64,000 nucleotides of DNA. Origin: Pseudomonas sp. BSw22131 (GTDB lineage: Bacteria > Pseudomonadota > Gammaproteobacteria > Pseudomonadales > Pseudomonadaceae). Position numbers and translations under genes: made by a program. How positions within the stretch are numbered: the stretch's first letter is position 1; the number at the start of each line of letters is the position of its first letter. Positions 7,642-16,418 of the stretch are shown here, in pieces. The stretch is from contig NZ_CP113949.1 in NCBI RefSeq assembly GCF_026810445.1, positions 3,782,001 to 3,846,000 on the forward strand, read 5' to 3'. The notes beneath the pieces were generated by a model. The model had not been told where the DNA came from. It did not search any database and saw only the letters and a program-made list of their open reading frames with translations.

Positions 7642-9504
7642 ATGTGCAACTCACGCAACCCCCGTTTACTGATTACACGTCCTCGCAAATCAAAGCCTCG
7701 TGATTTGAACCCACCGACCATCCCATTGGCTGATCCAATTGATGGATTATTGACTCTGGAAGACTTGCAGCAACAGGTCACTCTGTCTCTGACTGTTTGG
7801 GACGACGCCCTGCCGGGCGATACGTATAAGCTCCGGTGGAATAACGAACCCACCAATGTCTTTAAGTCGATTGCGGACGACGAATTGCCTGGCGATCTAT
7901 TGTCGTTGGTAATTCCCGCATCATTACTGGTTGATGGCGTCCATCAGGCGGGATACACCGCGCGCAGTTCCGATGGCGGTCAGGAAGGCGAGTCGCCGGA
8001 TACTCCGGTGATTGTAGATCGCACGGCTCCTGGCGGGGATCTGCTAGCAGCGTTGGTGTTTCCTGCTGTAACGCAAGACGGAATGCTTACATCTGAAGAG
8101 CTGAAGGCTTTGGGCAACGTGCTCACGGCAGAGGTACCCGGGTATACAGGTATCGCCTGGGGCGACCAGATTCGGTCGTTCTGGGGAGCAGTTCCAGGGC
8201 CAGAGCACACGGTTATTGAAGAAGAAGTCACCATGAATCGGGTGATGCTGAACTTTTCGCGTGCGTTTCTTGAAAGCCTGGGTGATGTCACAGATCCGGT
8301 CTATTACACCGTGACAGATCGTGCAGGCAATGAATCAATTCATTCGCTGCCCAAGCGATTCCGCTTATTCCTGCGCGATGTTCCCCAGGACTTCCCGGCC
8401 CCTCTGTGTGCCCAGGCCGATGACTCAGTCATTGATGATTCCGATGCACGTGCTGCTGTCCTGGTGGAGATCCCTCATTACCCGGATGCTCAACCCGGCG
8501 ACAAAGTCATGCTGTATTGGGGTGAAACAGCGATGCCCGAGGCTACGTTATTGAGTGGTGATGAAACTCAAAATCCTATGTTAGGGATAAATGTGCGTTA
8601 CGCAATCATTGCCCTGCCAGGCGACGGCCCAGTATCCCTGCGTTACGAGGCCCGCCGCAATGGCGTGCTGATTGGCAGCTCGCTGCTGCTCGATGTAAAC
8701 GTCTATCTTGAGCTGCCAGGGCCCCAAGATCCGGACCCAGAAACTCCAGAAAATGAAGCCCTGGCACTACCTGTCATCAAAGGAAGCAGCGACAATGCTA
8801 ACAATGAAGACAACGTTATTGATGAAGACGATTTTCTTCTGGAGGCTCATGCAACTGTTCAATGGAACGATGAGTTTGCCGTCAGCGACGTTATTCGCTT
8901 GTACTGGGGATCACAAACCGCGCCCGTTGTATTTCCGATTAAATCGACCGACCTTAATAAAGATTTAGTACTCACTATTCCGAACCAGCTGATGGCGAAC
9001 GAAGGATCAGGTGCTTTGATCAAGGTCTTCTACACAGTGACTCACAACGGCAATCCAAATACCTCCCGCTCTGCGGAACAAGGTGTTGTCGTAAATGCTA
9101 AAGGCGACCTACCGGGGGGTGTCGACGGCTTAGCTGCTCCGATTTTCTCCAATGCCAACGCTAATAACGCAATTAGCCCGATTCTAAGTCCAGATGGCAC
9201 ACCTATTAAAATTATGCCATACGAGCATATTGATAAGTATCCGCGAGTCACTCTGGTCTTCCATGGTTATAACGCTGCAAATGGAAACGTACCGGTTCCA
9301 GGTGCAAGCCTCGAAGAGACTCATGTACTTGATGAGTTCGAAATGATCAGCGGCTACAGTTTCCGAGTGTCGGACAGACAACTTCGATTGATTTGCACAG
9401 GTCGTGCTGAGGCTTACTACCGCGTCGAAGGCCCTAATGGGCCAGTCAATTCCAAGACTGCCCCGGTGCTTATCCGCATGGCTACGCCTGGCCAAGGCTG
9501 CTAA
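7642..9504 (+). CDS. Five-module Ig-like repeat protein of unknown function
   Basis: The 620-residue protein starts at an ATG with a strong ribosome site (GGAGAAAGG, about 7630-7638). It contains about five Ig-like modules, at roughly 30-130, 131-245, 250-355, 365-485 and 490-615. Recurring features are a P-G-D or S-D-V/I segment leading into a W-containing strand (PGDTYKLRWN, WGDQIRSFWG, PGDKVMLYWG, SDVIRLYWG) and a closing tyrosine strand (VYYTVTDRAGN, VSLRYEARR, KVFYTVTHNG, AYYRVEG). The first two modules match the two-module 2764 protein in order. The first 25 residues are basic and proline-rich rather than hydrophobic, so no Sec signal is visible. It ends in GQGC. Function is unknown; repeated Ig-like folds usually serve as stalks or binding surfaces. 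Confidence 0.72.
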   Translation: MCNSRNPRLLITRPRKSKPRDLNPPTIPLADPIDGLLTLEDLQQQVTLSLTVWDDALPGDTYKLRWNNEPTNVFKSIADDELPGDLLSLVIPASLLVDGVHQAGYTARSSDGGQEGESPDTPVIVDRTAPGGDLLAALVFPAVTQDGMLTSEELKALGNVLTAEVPGYTGIAWGDQIRSFWGAVPGPEHTVIEEEVTMNRVMLNFSRAFLESLGDVTDPVYYTVTDRAGNESIHSLPKRFRLFLRDVPQDFPAPLCAQADDSVIDDSDARAAVLVEIPHYPDAQPGDKVMLYWGETAMPEATLLSGDETQNPMLGINVRYAIIALPGDGPVSLRYEARRNGVLIGSSLLLDVNVYLELPGPQDPDPETPENEALALPVIKGSSDNANNEDNVIDEDDFLLEAHATVQWNDEFAVSDVIRLYWGSQTAPVVFPIKSTDLNKDLVLTIPNQLMANEGSGALIKVFYTVTHNGNPNTSRSAEQGVVVNAKGDLPGGVDGLAAPIFSNANANNAISPILSPDGTPIKIMPYEHIDKYPRVTLVFHGYNAANGNVPVPGASLEETHVLDEFEMISGYSFRVSDRQLRLICTGRAEAYYRVEGPNGPVNSKTAPVLIRMATPGQGC

Positions 9505-9510
9505 CTGAAA

Positions 9511-9536
9511 GGAAGCGGGCCTGAGGGCTCGCTTTC
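9511..9536 (+). terminator. Stem-loop between the two large Ig-like genes
   Basis: An 11-bp stem (GGAAGCGGGCC with GGCTCGCTTTC, two G-T pairs) and a TGAG loop lie seven bases after the 7642 stop codon. No T run follows, so it may slow or trim the transcript rather than end it. Confidence 0.45.
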
Positions 9537-9569
9537 AATAAAATAACAACCAAATTGAAAAAACACTTT

Positions 9570-12521
9570 ATGAATAATATAGATAAAACACTTTTGCCTG
9601 CACCTGCGATGCAGAACCTTCACGACCCAAGTGGCATCGGTTACGCCGATACGCTTGACCCGCACGTGCCCCTATCAGTACGTGTTGGACCTTACGTGAC
9701 GATCGCAGAAGGCGACATTATTGATCTTTATTGTAACGGCCAAATTGCGGCTAACTATACAGTTAAACTTGATGACCTGACCCCAGAAACACCCTCTTTC
9801 GTTGTTCTCCAACTTGATCAAAAATTTATTAGTCCGACGAATATAAACCTGCACTACAACGTTACCGAACCGATCGGAGGGCTACAGAATCAATCATCGC
9901 AGCTCTCGGTGAATGTGAAGTTGACCTTGCCTGGCGGCACCGACATCAACCCATCTACACCGTGGGAGAATGAAGCATTGGCCCTGCCGGCCGTATACCC
10001 CGCAGGCATCATCACTTCACCAGAAAGGGTGACTGTTGAGTTGGCGGCCTATGTGAACATGAGTGTCGGCGACCGAGTCACACTTTCCTGGCATGGCGAA
10101 CTTATCATGAAGGCAATTGAGCACGAGGACGATCTGGGCAAGCCAATTGTTATCCCTGTTAGCAAGGAAATTATTGAGCGCGCAGGCGACTCCGACATGA
10201 TCGAAGTTCGGTATGAGGTCCGGGACCTAGTCAACAACTGGTCTCGATGGTCACTGGCGACCTACGTGGACGTTGAGGCAGGACAATCTGCTCTATCCGC
10301 GCCAGTAGTCCCCCAAGCACCAAATATGGAACTAGACCTTGACAGGATACATGGGAACGCCGTACAGGCATTGATCTTGTCCCAACCGGAAATCGCCATA
10401 GGCGATGAAATCACCCTAGTTGTATCGCGAAGCACCGCCGAAGGCCTGCCGCTGGAACCCTACACAGACTTAAAACGGGTTGAGAATACGTCAAGCTTCA
10501 TTGACTTCCTGATCCCTAACCAACAATTCCAACCCATCACTCAAGGCCGGGCACTGCTCAAGTACATCGTTAACAAACCCTCAGGGGAAGCGCTGCGTTC
10601 AAAGAGTCTGCCGCTAAAAGTCATTGGCAGTGCCATGGAATTAGCGCTGCCCCGTGTGCCTGTCGTAGAAATGAATAACGGCGTACTGGACCCGACGACC
10701 AATAATGTGATCGTTGAAGTGCCGCCTTACTATTTTATGGGCAGTGGCAATGACGTGACACTGGTATGGATGGGTAAAAATGCCAGTGGCGCAAACGTCA
10801 TGCACGAAGAGGTGAAGAACCTCAACAACAGCGACGTTGGCAAATCCGTGAGCTTTCTGATTCCCGATCAAAAAGTCAGCGCTCTCGCGGGAGGGACACT
10901 TGAGATTTATTACAACGTGACCACCTTCTCTCGCGCCTTCTTCAAATCGCCAGTCCTGCAACTGACCGTTAGTGATGACAGCAGCGTTCCGCTGAAAGCC
11001 CCAACCGTTGACGGCGTCGAAAGCGGCGGCGTGCTAGATCCCAGCGACATTGTGCTGGAGGCGATAGTCCGAATAGAGCCATACGCCATGTCTGTCGGAG
11101 ACAAAATTTCGCTCTATTGGGACGGGCAAGGCTCCAGCGGCACTTACAGTGATTCGACGACAATCAACAGCGGCACGGTAGGCAGACAAGTCGTTTTTCG
11201 AGTTAATAAGACGTACGTCGACGCCAACATCAACAACAGCGTTGTAGTGTGGTACGAGGTAGACCGTAACAACCAAAAGTTCGTGTCTGAACAGTTGCAG
11301 TTTTCCGTGGGCAATATCGTTTACCCCGATATTCCGGATCCGACGGTAAAAGAGTCCGATGGCTACACCCTCGACCCTGCAAACACCATCGACGGAGCAA
11401 CGGTGGTAATTGACGCCAGCGCAATGCTCAAAATTGGCGACACCCTTCAGGTAAGTTGGAACGGCCCAAAAGGCAGCGACCAAAAAGAAAAAGTCATCAC
11501 CCCCACCGAGGCCGGCCAGACGCTGGAAGTGGTTTTCGCCAGCGCCCTGGTCAGTGTCAACGACGGGCAAACGGTGCAGGTGTCTTACAGCGTGACTCGC
11601 GCCAGTGGCATCGTTCAAGAGTCGGCCGTCGTGGCGCTGAAGGTGTTGAGCGCTGTGCTGGAACTGCCGGCACCGACAATGGACACGGTGGGGCCCGATG
11701 GCATCGTTCGGCCTTCGTTGATTCCCGATTCGGGCGCAACTGTGCGGGTCAACTATCCGGGCATGACCGAAGGAGATTTGGTCATGGTCCGCTGGATGGG
11801 CAATACGCTGGAGAGCACGCCTGCGCAAACGGTCGGGACCGAGACGACGCTGACGTTTAGCGTATCGAAGGCAGCGATCCTGGCCTCCGAAGGCAGTGCT
11901 GCGGTAGTGAGCTATTTTGTACAGCGCCAGGGTGCGGACCGTGAATCCGAAAAGCTGGCCGTGACCGTGTCATCTGCACTGGTGTTCGACACCTCGCCAG
12001 TGGTGCTGGGTGGCAAGGTTTACCTGTTGCCGGGCAATCCCGATCTGCTGCCCACCTTTCCGCAAGGCACCACGGTCAAGCGCATGGCCGAAGGCGGTCG
12101 ACCGCCCTACGTCTATAGCTCATCGGACACCAAAGTTGTGCATGTCGACACCGACGGTCTGGTATCGGTACGAGGTAATGGCGGCGCTTCGATTACCGCC
12201 ACGGACGCAGCGGGTGAAACCAAGGCCTACAGTGTTTCAGTGACAGGCGTGATCCACTGCATCGGCGTGGGCGCAGGTAACCTGACACAGCTGTCCAATG
12301 CGGCGTCCAACATCAACGCGCAGATCCCCAGCATTCAGGCGCTGATTGAAATCTATAACGCCTACAAAGGGCGGTGGCCCATGGGTAATGGCCTTTACTG
12401 GTCTTCGACGGTCGCCAAAAATGTGCTGGGCGCCAAGTGGTATTACGCGAAAGACCTGGCCACCGGAAAGGACTTCAAATACCTCCACATCAATGCCGCA
12501 CTGGGCGTTGCCATTCGATAA
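9570..12521 (+). CDS. Large Ig-like repeat protein with BIG2 and distinct C-terminal domain
   Basis: A 983-residue protein if begun at the ATG at 9570. A TTG at 9555 would add five residues, but MNNIDKTLLPAPAM lines up with the N-terminus of the 2764 protein (MNTAKTSYPLPLV); neither start has a clear ribosome site. Seven Ig-like modules span about residues 10-805, each with a GDxV/IxLxWxG core (VGDRVTLSWHGE, VGDKISLYWDGQG, IGDTLQVSWNGPKG, EGDLVMVRWMGN). They are followed by a bacterial Ig-like group 2 (BIG2) domain at about 805-893 (VYSSSDTKVVHVDTDGLVSV). The last 90 residues form a different domain containing IQALIEIYNAYKGRWPMG and YWSSTVAKN. There is no signal peptide. The 3' third looks GC-richer than the 5' part. 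The biochemical role is unknown. Confidence 0.74.
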   Translation: MNNIDKTLLPAPAMQNLHDPSGIGYADTLDPHVPLSVRVGPYVTIAEGDIIDLYCNGQIAANYTVKLDDLTPETPSFVVLQLDQKFISPTNINLHYNVTEPIGGLQNQSSQLSVNVKLTLPGGTDINPSTPWENEALALPAVYPAGIITSPERVTVELAAYVNMSVGDRVTLSWHGELIMKAIEHEDDLGKPIVIPVSKEIIERAGDSDMIEVRYEVRDLVNNWSRWSLATYVDVEAGQSALSAPVVPQAPNMELDLDRIHGNAVQALILSQPEIAIGDEITLVVSRSTAEGLPLEPYTDLKRVENTSSFIDFLIPNQQFQPITQGRALLKYIVNKPSGEALRSKSLPLKVIGSAMELALPRVPVVEMNNGVLDPTTNNVIVEVPPYYFMGSGNDVTLVWMGKNASGANVMHEEVKNLNNSDVGKSVSFLIPDQKVSALAGGTLEIYYNVTTFSRAFFKSPVLQLTVSDDSSVPLKAPTVDGVESGGVLDPSDIVLEAIVRIEPYAMSVGDKISLYWDGQGSSGTYSDSTTINSGTVGRQVVFRVNKTYVDANINNSVVVWYEVDRNNQKFVSEQLQFSVGNIVYPDIPDPTVKESDGYTLDPANTIDGATVVIDASAMLKIGDTLQVSWNGPKGSDQKEKVITPTEAGQTLEVVFASALVSVNDGQTVQVSYSVTRASGIVQESAVVALKVLSAVLELPAPTMDTVGPDGIVRPSLIPDSGATVRVNYPGMTEGDLVMVRWMGNTLESTPAQTVGTETTLTFSVSKAAILASEGSAAVVSYFVQRQGADRESEKLAVTVSSALVFDTSPVVLGGKVYLLPGNPDLLPTFPQGTTVKRMAEGGRPPYVYSSSDTKVVHVDTDGLVSVRGNGGASITATDAAGETKAYSVSVTGVIHCIGVGAGNLTQLSNAASNINAQIPSIQALIEIYNAYKGRWPMGNGLYWSSTVAKNVLGAKWYYAKDLATGKDFKYLHINAALGVAIR

Positions 12522-12653
12522 ACGCGGGTCTTTGACTCAGCGTCTGGCCGGCTGAACTGGTCAGCTTCCCCCAGGTGCCGGCGTCATGGGTAAGTGCGGG
12601 GAATGTTCAGATCCGGAATACTGAGCGACGCTCACCAGTGAACGTGGGCGTCG

Positions 12654-13310
12654 TTAATCCCGTAAAAAGCGGGCGATCTGTTCAGCAGCCCTTTGCAGGC
12701 ACTCATCCTGAGTGACACCTGCGACCTTCAGGGGCTTGAGGTCGTGGTTGGCTGTCGGCACCCATTGCACAGTGATCGCACTCGACAATATGTAGCCCTC
12801 AACCGCCTCTCGATTACCCAATGCGTCCCGTTCGCCCTGAATGATCAGCGTCGGCGTTTGCAACGGCTCGAGGTGCGCAACCCTAGGTTTCTCAGGCTTA
12901 CCCACAGCGTAAAACGGGTAGCCAAGACACACCAGCGCGTCCACCTGCAACTCGTCTGCGATCACGCTGGCCATCCGCCCGCCCATAGACTTGCCGCCAA
13001 TCGCCAATCGCCCACCTACGTTATCCCGCAGGGTTTGGTACACCTCGCGCCAATGCTCCAGCAATCTGGGCTGCGGATTGGGCGGACGCCTTTTGCCATC
13101 GATCCGTCGCTGAGCCATATAAGGAAACTCAAAGCGCATGACACCTACGCCCTGTTCAGCGAGGCGTTGCGCCATGTCGTTCATGAACTCACTGTCCATT
13201 GGGGCGCCAGCGCCATGGGCCAGGATCAACGTCGCTTGATGACCCGCTAGCGCCTTGGGCGCGCTCCAGAGCCAACCCTGCCGAGTCGCCAATGTCGCGC
13301 ACTGGTCCAT
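12654..13310 (-). CDS. Alpha/beta hydrolase of the dienelactone-hydrolase-like family
   Basis: The predicted 218-residue enzyme begins MDQCATLATRQGWLW. The frame stays open further upstream, and a GTG at 13334 is an alternative start. Early on it has LILAHGAGAPMDSEFM, the oxyanion region typical of KANL3/Tex30-like small hydrolases. The nucleophile elbow is GGKSMGGRMAS (Ser about 111), and the strand DALVCLGYPFY follows. Conserved TLIIQGERDALGN provides the acid, and a late histidine (TANHDLKPL) completes the triad. This family is cytosolic; substrates are generally unknown. It is transcribed away from the cbb3 operon and towards the Ig-like gene, and its C-terminus is followed by a 130-bp gap with no obvious terminator. 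Confidence 0.82.
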   Translation of the reverse strand: MDQCATLATRQGWLWSAPKALAGHQATLILAHGAGAPMDSEFMNDMAQRLAEQGVGVMRFEFPYMAQRRIDGKRRPPNPQPRLLEHWREVYQTLRDNVGGRLAIGGKSMGGRMASVIADELQVDALVCLGYPFYAVGKPEKPRVAHLEPLQTPTLIIQGERDALGNREAVEGYILSSAITVQWVPTANHDLKPLKVAGVTQDECLQRAAEQIARFLRD

Positions 13311-13690
13311 ATCACTGCTGTTCTTTTTAACCACGCCTGCCTCTTTATTGATGACTGTGTGTTGCGATGGGCAACCCCCCACCCAAAGCGGCGATTATGC
13401 CCAGCCAATGCCGCCTGCGGACAGCAAAGGTTCAGCCAGGCCTGAGTACGCTGCTTTGGCACTTCGGAAAGAGACAGCCAGGCTCTGGACGCCCCAAACC
13501 TCACGCAACCGGGCGGCTCCACTGGATGATCTTTGCTCCGCCATCGCAGACTATCGTTGCAGTCGCGAGGGTCATTTGCCTGCTCGGGCCACATTTTTAT
13601 GGGCAGTGATGAGTGCAATTTGCTACGTCTTTTGTATACATTTATCGAAAAAGGCTCCGCCTAAAGTTCATGGAAAGTAGGCGCAGTATC
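13311..13690. other. Non-coding region with a GTATAC palindrome
   Basis: Several open frames cross this stretch, but none has a ribosome site or recognisable content. The perfect palindrome TGTATACA lies at 13633-13640, and a second GTATAC occurs at 13784-13789. Such 8-bp palindromes can be operators for GntR-type regulators, but no such regulator is present nearby. Confidence 0.35.
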
Positions 13691-13778
13691 GTTTCAGCAT
13701 GGCCTGAAACCCCAAGACCCCGCACCTTGCAATGAGGTGCGGTGTTTCAGCGCTGCTGCGCGACGAAATGTCGCAGCC
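13691..13778. other. Three consecutive stem-loops upstream of ccoN
   Basis: Hairpin 1 is GTTTCAG/CTGAAAC (13691-13710). Hairpin 2 is CCGCACCT/AGGTGCGG (13720-13742). It is followed by another GTTTCAG copy at 13744 that could compete with hairpin 1. Hairpin 3 is built on CGAC-GAAAT-GTCG with flanking GCTG/CAGC (about 13756-13778). No T run follows any of them. The next 390 bases up to ccoN hold no gene and no TTGAT-N4-ATCAA box. This could be a structured leader or small RNA, but there is no direct evidence for a transcript. Confidence 0.4.
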
Positions 13779-14167
13779 GTTATGTATACGACTTCCAACG
13801 CTTTCATTTCACGACTAAGCTGCGCGGGTAATGGACTGGCAGCAGCTGGCCACAGGCCTGGTGAAAGATTGTGTACGGCATTCACGGTGCAGCTTTAGCA
13901 CCGCATTCGGTCGGCCATCGAAGCCTGACTGTATCCAGAATGCGGGACCGGATGTGCGACCCTCACACTCGACCTGTCTCCCCGGCCTTTCGGTCCGCCC
14001 GGGCATTTTCTCTTTGCGCGTTACAGCGTCGGGACTGTGCTTCGCGGCTGCATGATCAGTATCGGCATGACACGCTGAGCGCCAGGCGCGCAGCGAAACG
14101 TCTGCTCTTATTCCATTGTGCGGCCAATGGTTACCTCTAATAAATATCCAGACCGTGGAACCCTAGA

Positions 14168-15610
14168 ATGAGCACAGCAACCATCCCGACTGCTTATAAC
14201 TACAAGGTGGTTCGCCAATTCGCCATCATGACGGTCGTCTGGGGGATTCTTGGCATGGGGCTCGGCGTTTTCATCGCTTGCCAGCTGGTGTGGCCGGAGT
14301 TGAATTTCGGCCTGCCGTGGACCACGTTTGGACGGTTGCGCCCGCTGCACACCAACCTTGTGATCTTCGCCTTTGCCGGTTGCGCCTTGTTCGCGACGTC
14401 TTACTACGTCGTGCAACGGACCTGCCAGACGCGGCTGATCTCGGACGGCATGGCAGCATTTCACTTCTGGGGATGGCAAGCGGTCATCGTCGGCGCCATC
14501 GTCACCTTGCCGCTGGGCTACACCACCACCAAGGAATACGCCGAGCTGGAATGGCCAATCGCGATCCTGCTGGCGGTGGTCTGGATCACTTATGGGGTGG
14601 TGTTTTTCGGGACCATCGCCAAACGCAAAACCAGACACATCTACGTCGCCAACTGGTTTTACGGCGCCTTTATCATCGTCACGGCCATGCTGCACATCGT
14701 CAACCACATCGCTCTGCCGGTCAGCTTTTTCAAATCCTATTCCGCCTATTCAGGCGCCACCGACGCGATGATCCAATGGTGGTACGGGCACAACGCCGTG
14801 GGCTTTTTCCTGACCACGGGCTTTCTCGGGATGATGTATTACTTCGTGCCCAAACAGGCCGAACGCCCGATCTATTCCTATCGCCTGTCCATCGTGCATT
14901 TCTGGGCGTTGATCACGCTGTACATCTGGGCCGGCCCGCACCATTTGCACTACACTGCGCTGCCCGACTGGGCGCAATCGCTGGGCATGGCAATGTCGAT
15001 CATCCTGCTGGCACCCAGTTGGGGCGGCATGATCAACGGCATGATGACCCTCTCAGGCGCCTGGCATAAGTTGCATTCCGACCCCATCCTGCGCTTCCTC
15101 GTGGTCTCGCTGGCGTTCTACGGCATGTCGACCTTCGAAGGGCCGATGATGTCCATCAAGACCGTCAACTCACTGTCCCACTACACCGACTGGACCATCG
15201 GCCACGTACACGCCGGGGCGCTGGGTTGGGTCGCGATGATTTCCATCGGTTCGCTGTACCACATGATTCCGAAAATCTTCGGCCGGCCGCAGATGCATAG
15301 CATCGGCCTGATCAATACGCACTTCTGGCTGGCAACCATTGGCACCGTTCTCTACATCGCCTCGATGTGGGTCAACGGCATTACACAGGGCTTGATGTGG
15401 CGAGCGATCAACGATGACGGCACGCTGACTTACTCGTTCGTCGAAGCGATGCAAGCCAGCCATCCGGGCTACATCGTCCGGGCGCTGGGCGGTGCGATCT
15501 TCGCCAGCGGCATGCTGTTCATGGCCTACAACGTGTTCCGCACGGTTCACGCCTCCAGCGCTGAAGAAGCAGAAGCCGCCGCGCAGATCGCTGTCGTGGG
15601 AGCCCACTGA
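14168..15610 (+). CDS. ccoN: Cytochrome cbb3 oxidase catalytic subunit I
   Basis: The 480-residue, 12-helix heme-copper oxidase subunit reduces oxygen to water in the inner membrane with very high oxygen affinity. Diagnostic segments are [18 protein letters not shown] (heme b ligand), MVVR-type segment [15 protein letters not shown] (Cu-B histidine and the following tyrosine region characteristic of C-type oxidases), [15 protein letters not shown] (Cu-B histidine pair) and [15 protein letters not shown] (paired hemes b and b3). It is the first gene of ccoNOQP and overlaps ccoO by one base (TGATG). No ANR-type palindrome is visible in the 850 bp upstream, so this looks like the less oxygen-regulated of the two cco operons usual in Pseudomonas; that assignment is an inference. 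Confidence 0.97.
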   Translation: MSTATIPTAYNYKVVRQFAIMTVVWGILGMGLGVFIACQLVWPELNFGLPWTTFGRLRPLHTNLVIFAFAGCALFATSYYVVQRTCQTRLISDGMAAFHFWGWQAVIVGAIVTLPLGYTTTKEYAELEWPIAILLAVVWITYGVVFFGTIAKRKTRHIYVANWFYGAFIIVTAMLHIVNHIALPVSFFKSYSAYSGATDAMIQWWYGHNAVGFFLTTGFLGMMYYFVPKQAERPIYSYRLSIVHFWALITLYIWAGPHHLHYTALPDWAQSLGMAMSIILLAPSWGGMINGMMTLSGAWHKLHSDPILRFLVVSLAFYGMSTFEGPMMSIKTVNSLSHYTDWTIGHVHAGALGWVAMISIGSLYHMIPKIFGRPQMHSIGLINTHFWLATIGTVLYIASMWVNGITQGLMWRAINDDGTLTYSFVEAMQASHPGYIVRALGGAIFASGMLFMAYNVFRTVHASSAEEAEAAAQIAVVGAH

Positions 15611-16221
15611 TGATCAAACACGAAACCCTTGAGAAGAACATCGGCCTGTTGTCATTGTTCATGGTCATCGCCGTTGCGATTGGCGGATTGACCCAGATCG
15701 TGCCGCTGTTCTTTGAGGACGTCACCAACAAACCGGTAGAAGGCATGAAGCCACGCCCGGCGCTGGAGCTGGAAGGCCGTGACGTATTCATTGCCAACGG
15801 TTGCGTGGGTTGCCACTCGCAGATGATCCGTCCCTTGCGCGCCGAAACCGAACGTTACGGCCACTACTCGGTGGCGGGTGAAAGCGTTTGGGATCACCCG
15901 TTTCTGTGGGGTTCGAAACGCACCGGGCCGGACCTTGCACGGGTCGGCGGTCGCTACTCCGATGACTGGCACCGGGCGCATTTATATAACCCGCGCAATG
16001 TGGTGCCTGAATCAAAAATGCCGGCGTATCCATTCCTGGTCGAGAACCGTCTCGACGGCAAGGACACGCCCAGGAAGATGGAAGTCCTGCGCACATTAGG
16101 CGTGCCGTATACCGACGCAGACATCGCCGGGGCCACGGCCGCAGTCAAAGGCAAAACAGAAATGGATGCGTTGGTCGCCTATCTGCAAGGCCTGGGCACT
16201 CTCATCAGAAGCAAAAGGTGA
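15610..16221 (+). CDS. ccoO: Cytochrome cbb3 oxidase subunit II (mono-heme c)
   Basis: The 203-residue membrane-anchored cytochrome c has one N-terminal helix (about 10-35, [16 protein letters not shown]) and a periplasmic domain with a single heme c motif CVGCHS (about residues 64-69). Conserved [18 protein letters not shown] and [19 protein letters not shown] follow. It passes electrons from CcoP to the b-type hemes of CcoN. The start overlaps the ccoN stop by one base, so translation is coupled. Length is normal for the family. Confidence 0.97.
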   Translation: MIKHETLEKNIGLLSLFMVIAVAIGGLTQIVPLFFEDVTNKPVEGMKPRPALELEGRDVFIANGCVGCHSQMIRPLRAETERYGHYSVAGESVWDHPFLWGSKRTGPDLARVGGRYSDDWHRAHLYNPRNVVPESKMPAYPFLVENRLDGKDTPRKMEVLRTLGVPYTDADIAGATAAVKGKTEMDALVAYLQGLGTLIRSKR

Positions 16222-16226
16222 TTGCC

Positions 16227-16418
16227 ATGGATATCGGAATGATTCGAGGCCTCGGCACCCTGGTGGTAATGGTGGCCTTTATCGGTTTGGCGCTATGGGT
16301 CTTCAGTCCACGGCGCAAAGCCGAGTTCGACGATGCGACCATGCTGCCGTTTGCCGATGACCCGGAGGCGATCAAGCAGATGCAGCAGGCAAAAGCTGCC
16401 AGGAGCCGCAGACAATGA
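16227..16418 (+). CDS. ccoQ: Cytochrome cbb3 oxidase small subunit IV
   Basis: A 63-residue single-span membrane protein ([19 protein letters not shown]) with the conserved C-terminal LPFADDPE motif of CcoQ. It stabilises the oxidase complex. The start chosen is the ATG at 16227, seven bases after AAGGTG; an in-frame GTG at 16218 overlaps the ccoO stop and is less likely. Its TGA overlaps the ccoP start (ATGA). Confidence 0.93.
   Translation: MDIGMIRGLGTLVVMVAFIGLALWVFSPRRKAEFDDATMLPFADDPEAIKQMQQAKAARSRRQ

Noticed and set aside
2764..12521. Prophage or integrative element
   Set aside because: No integrase, transposase, phage structural gene, attachment-site duplication or terminal inverted repeat could be found at either end of the island.
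13247..13680. Overlapping frames on both strands before ccoN
   Set aside because: None has a ribosome site; the translations are rich in R, P, A and W as expected of out-of-frame GC-rich DNA.
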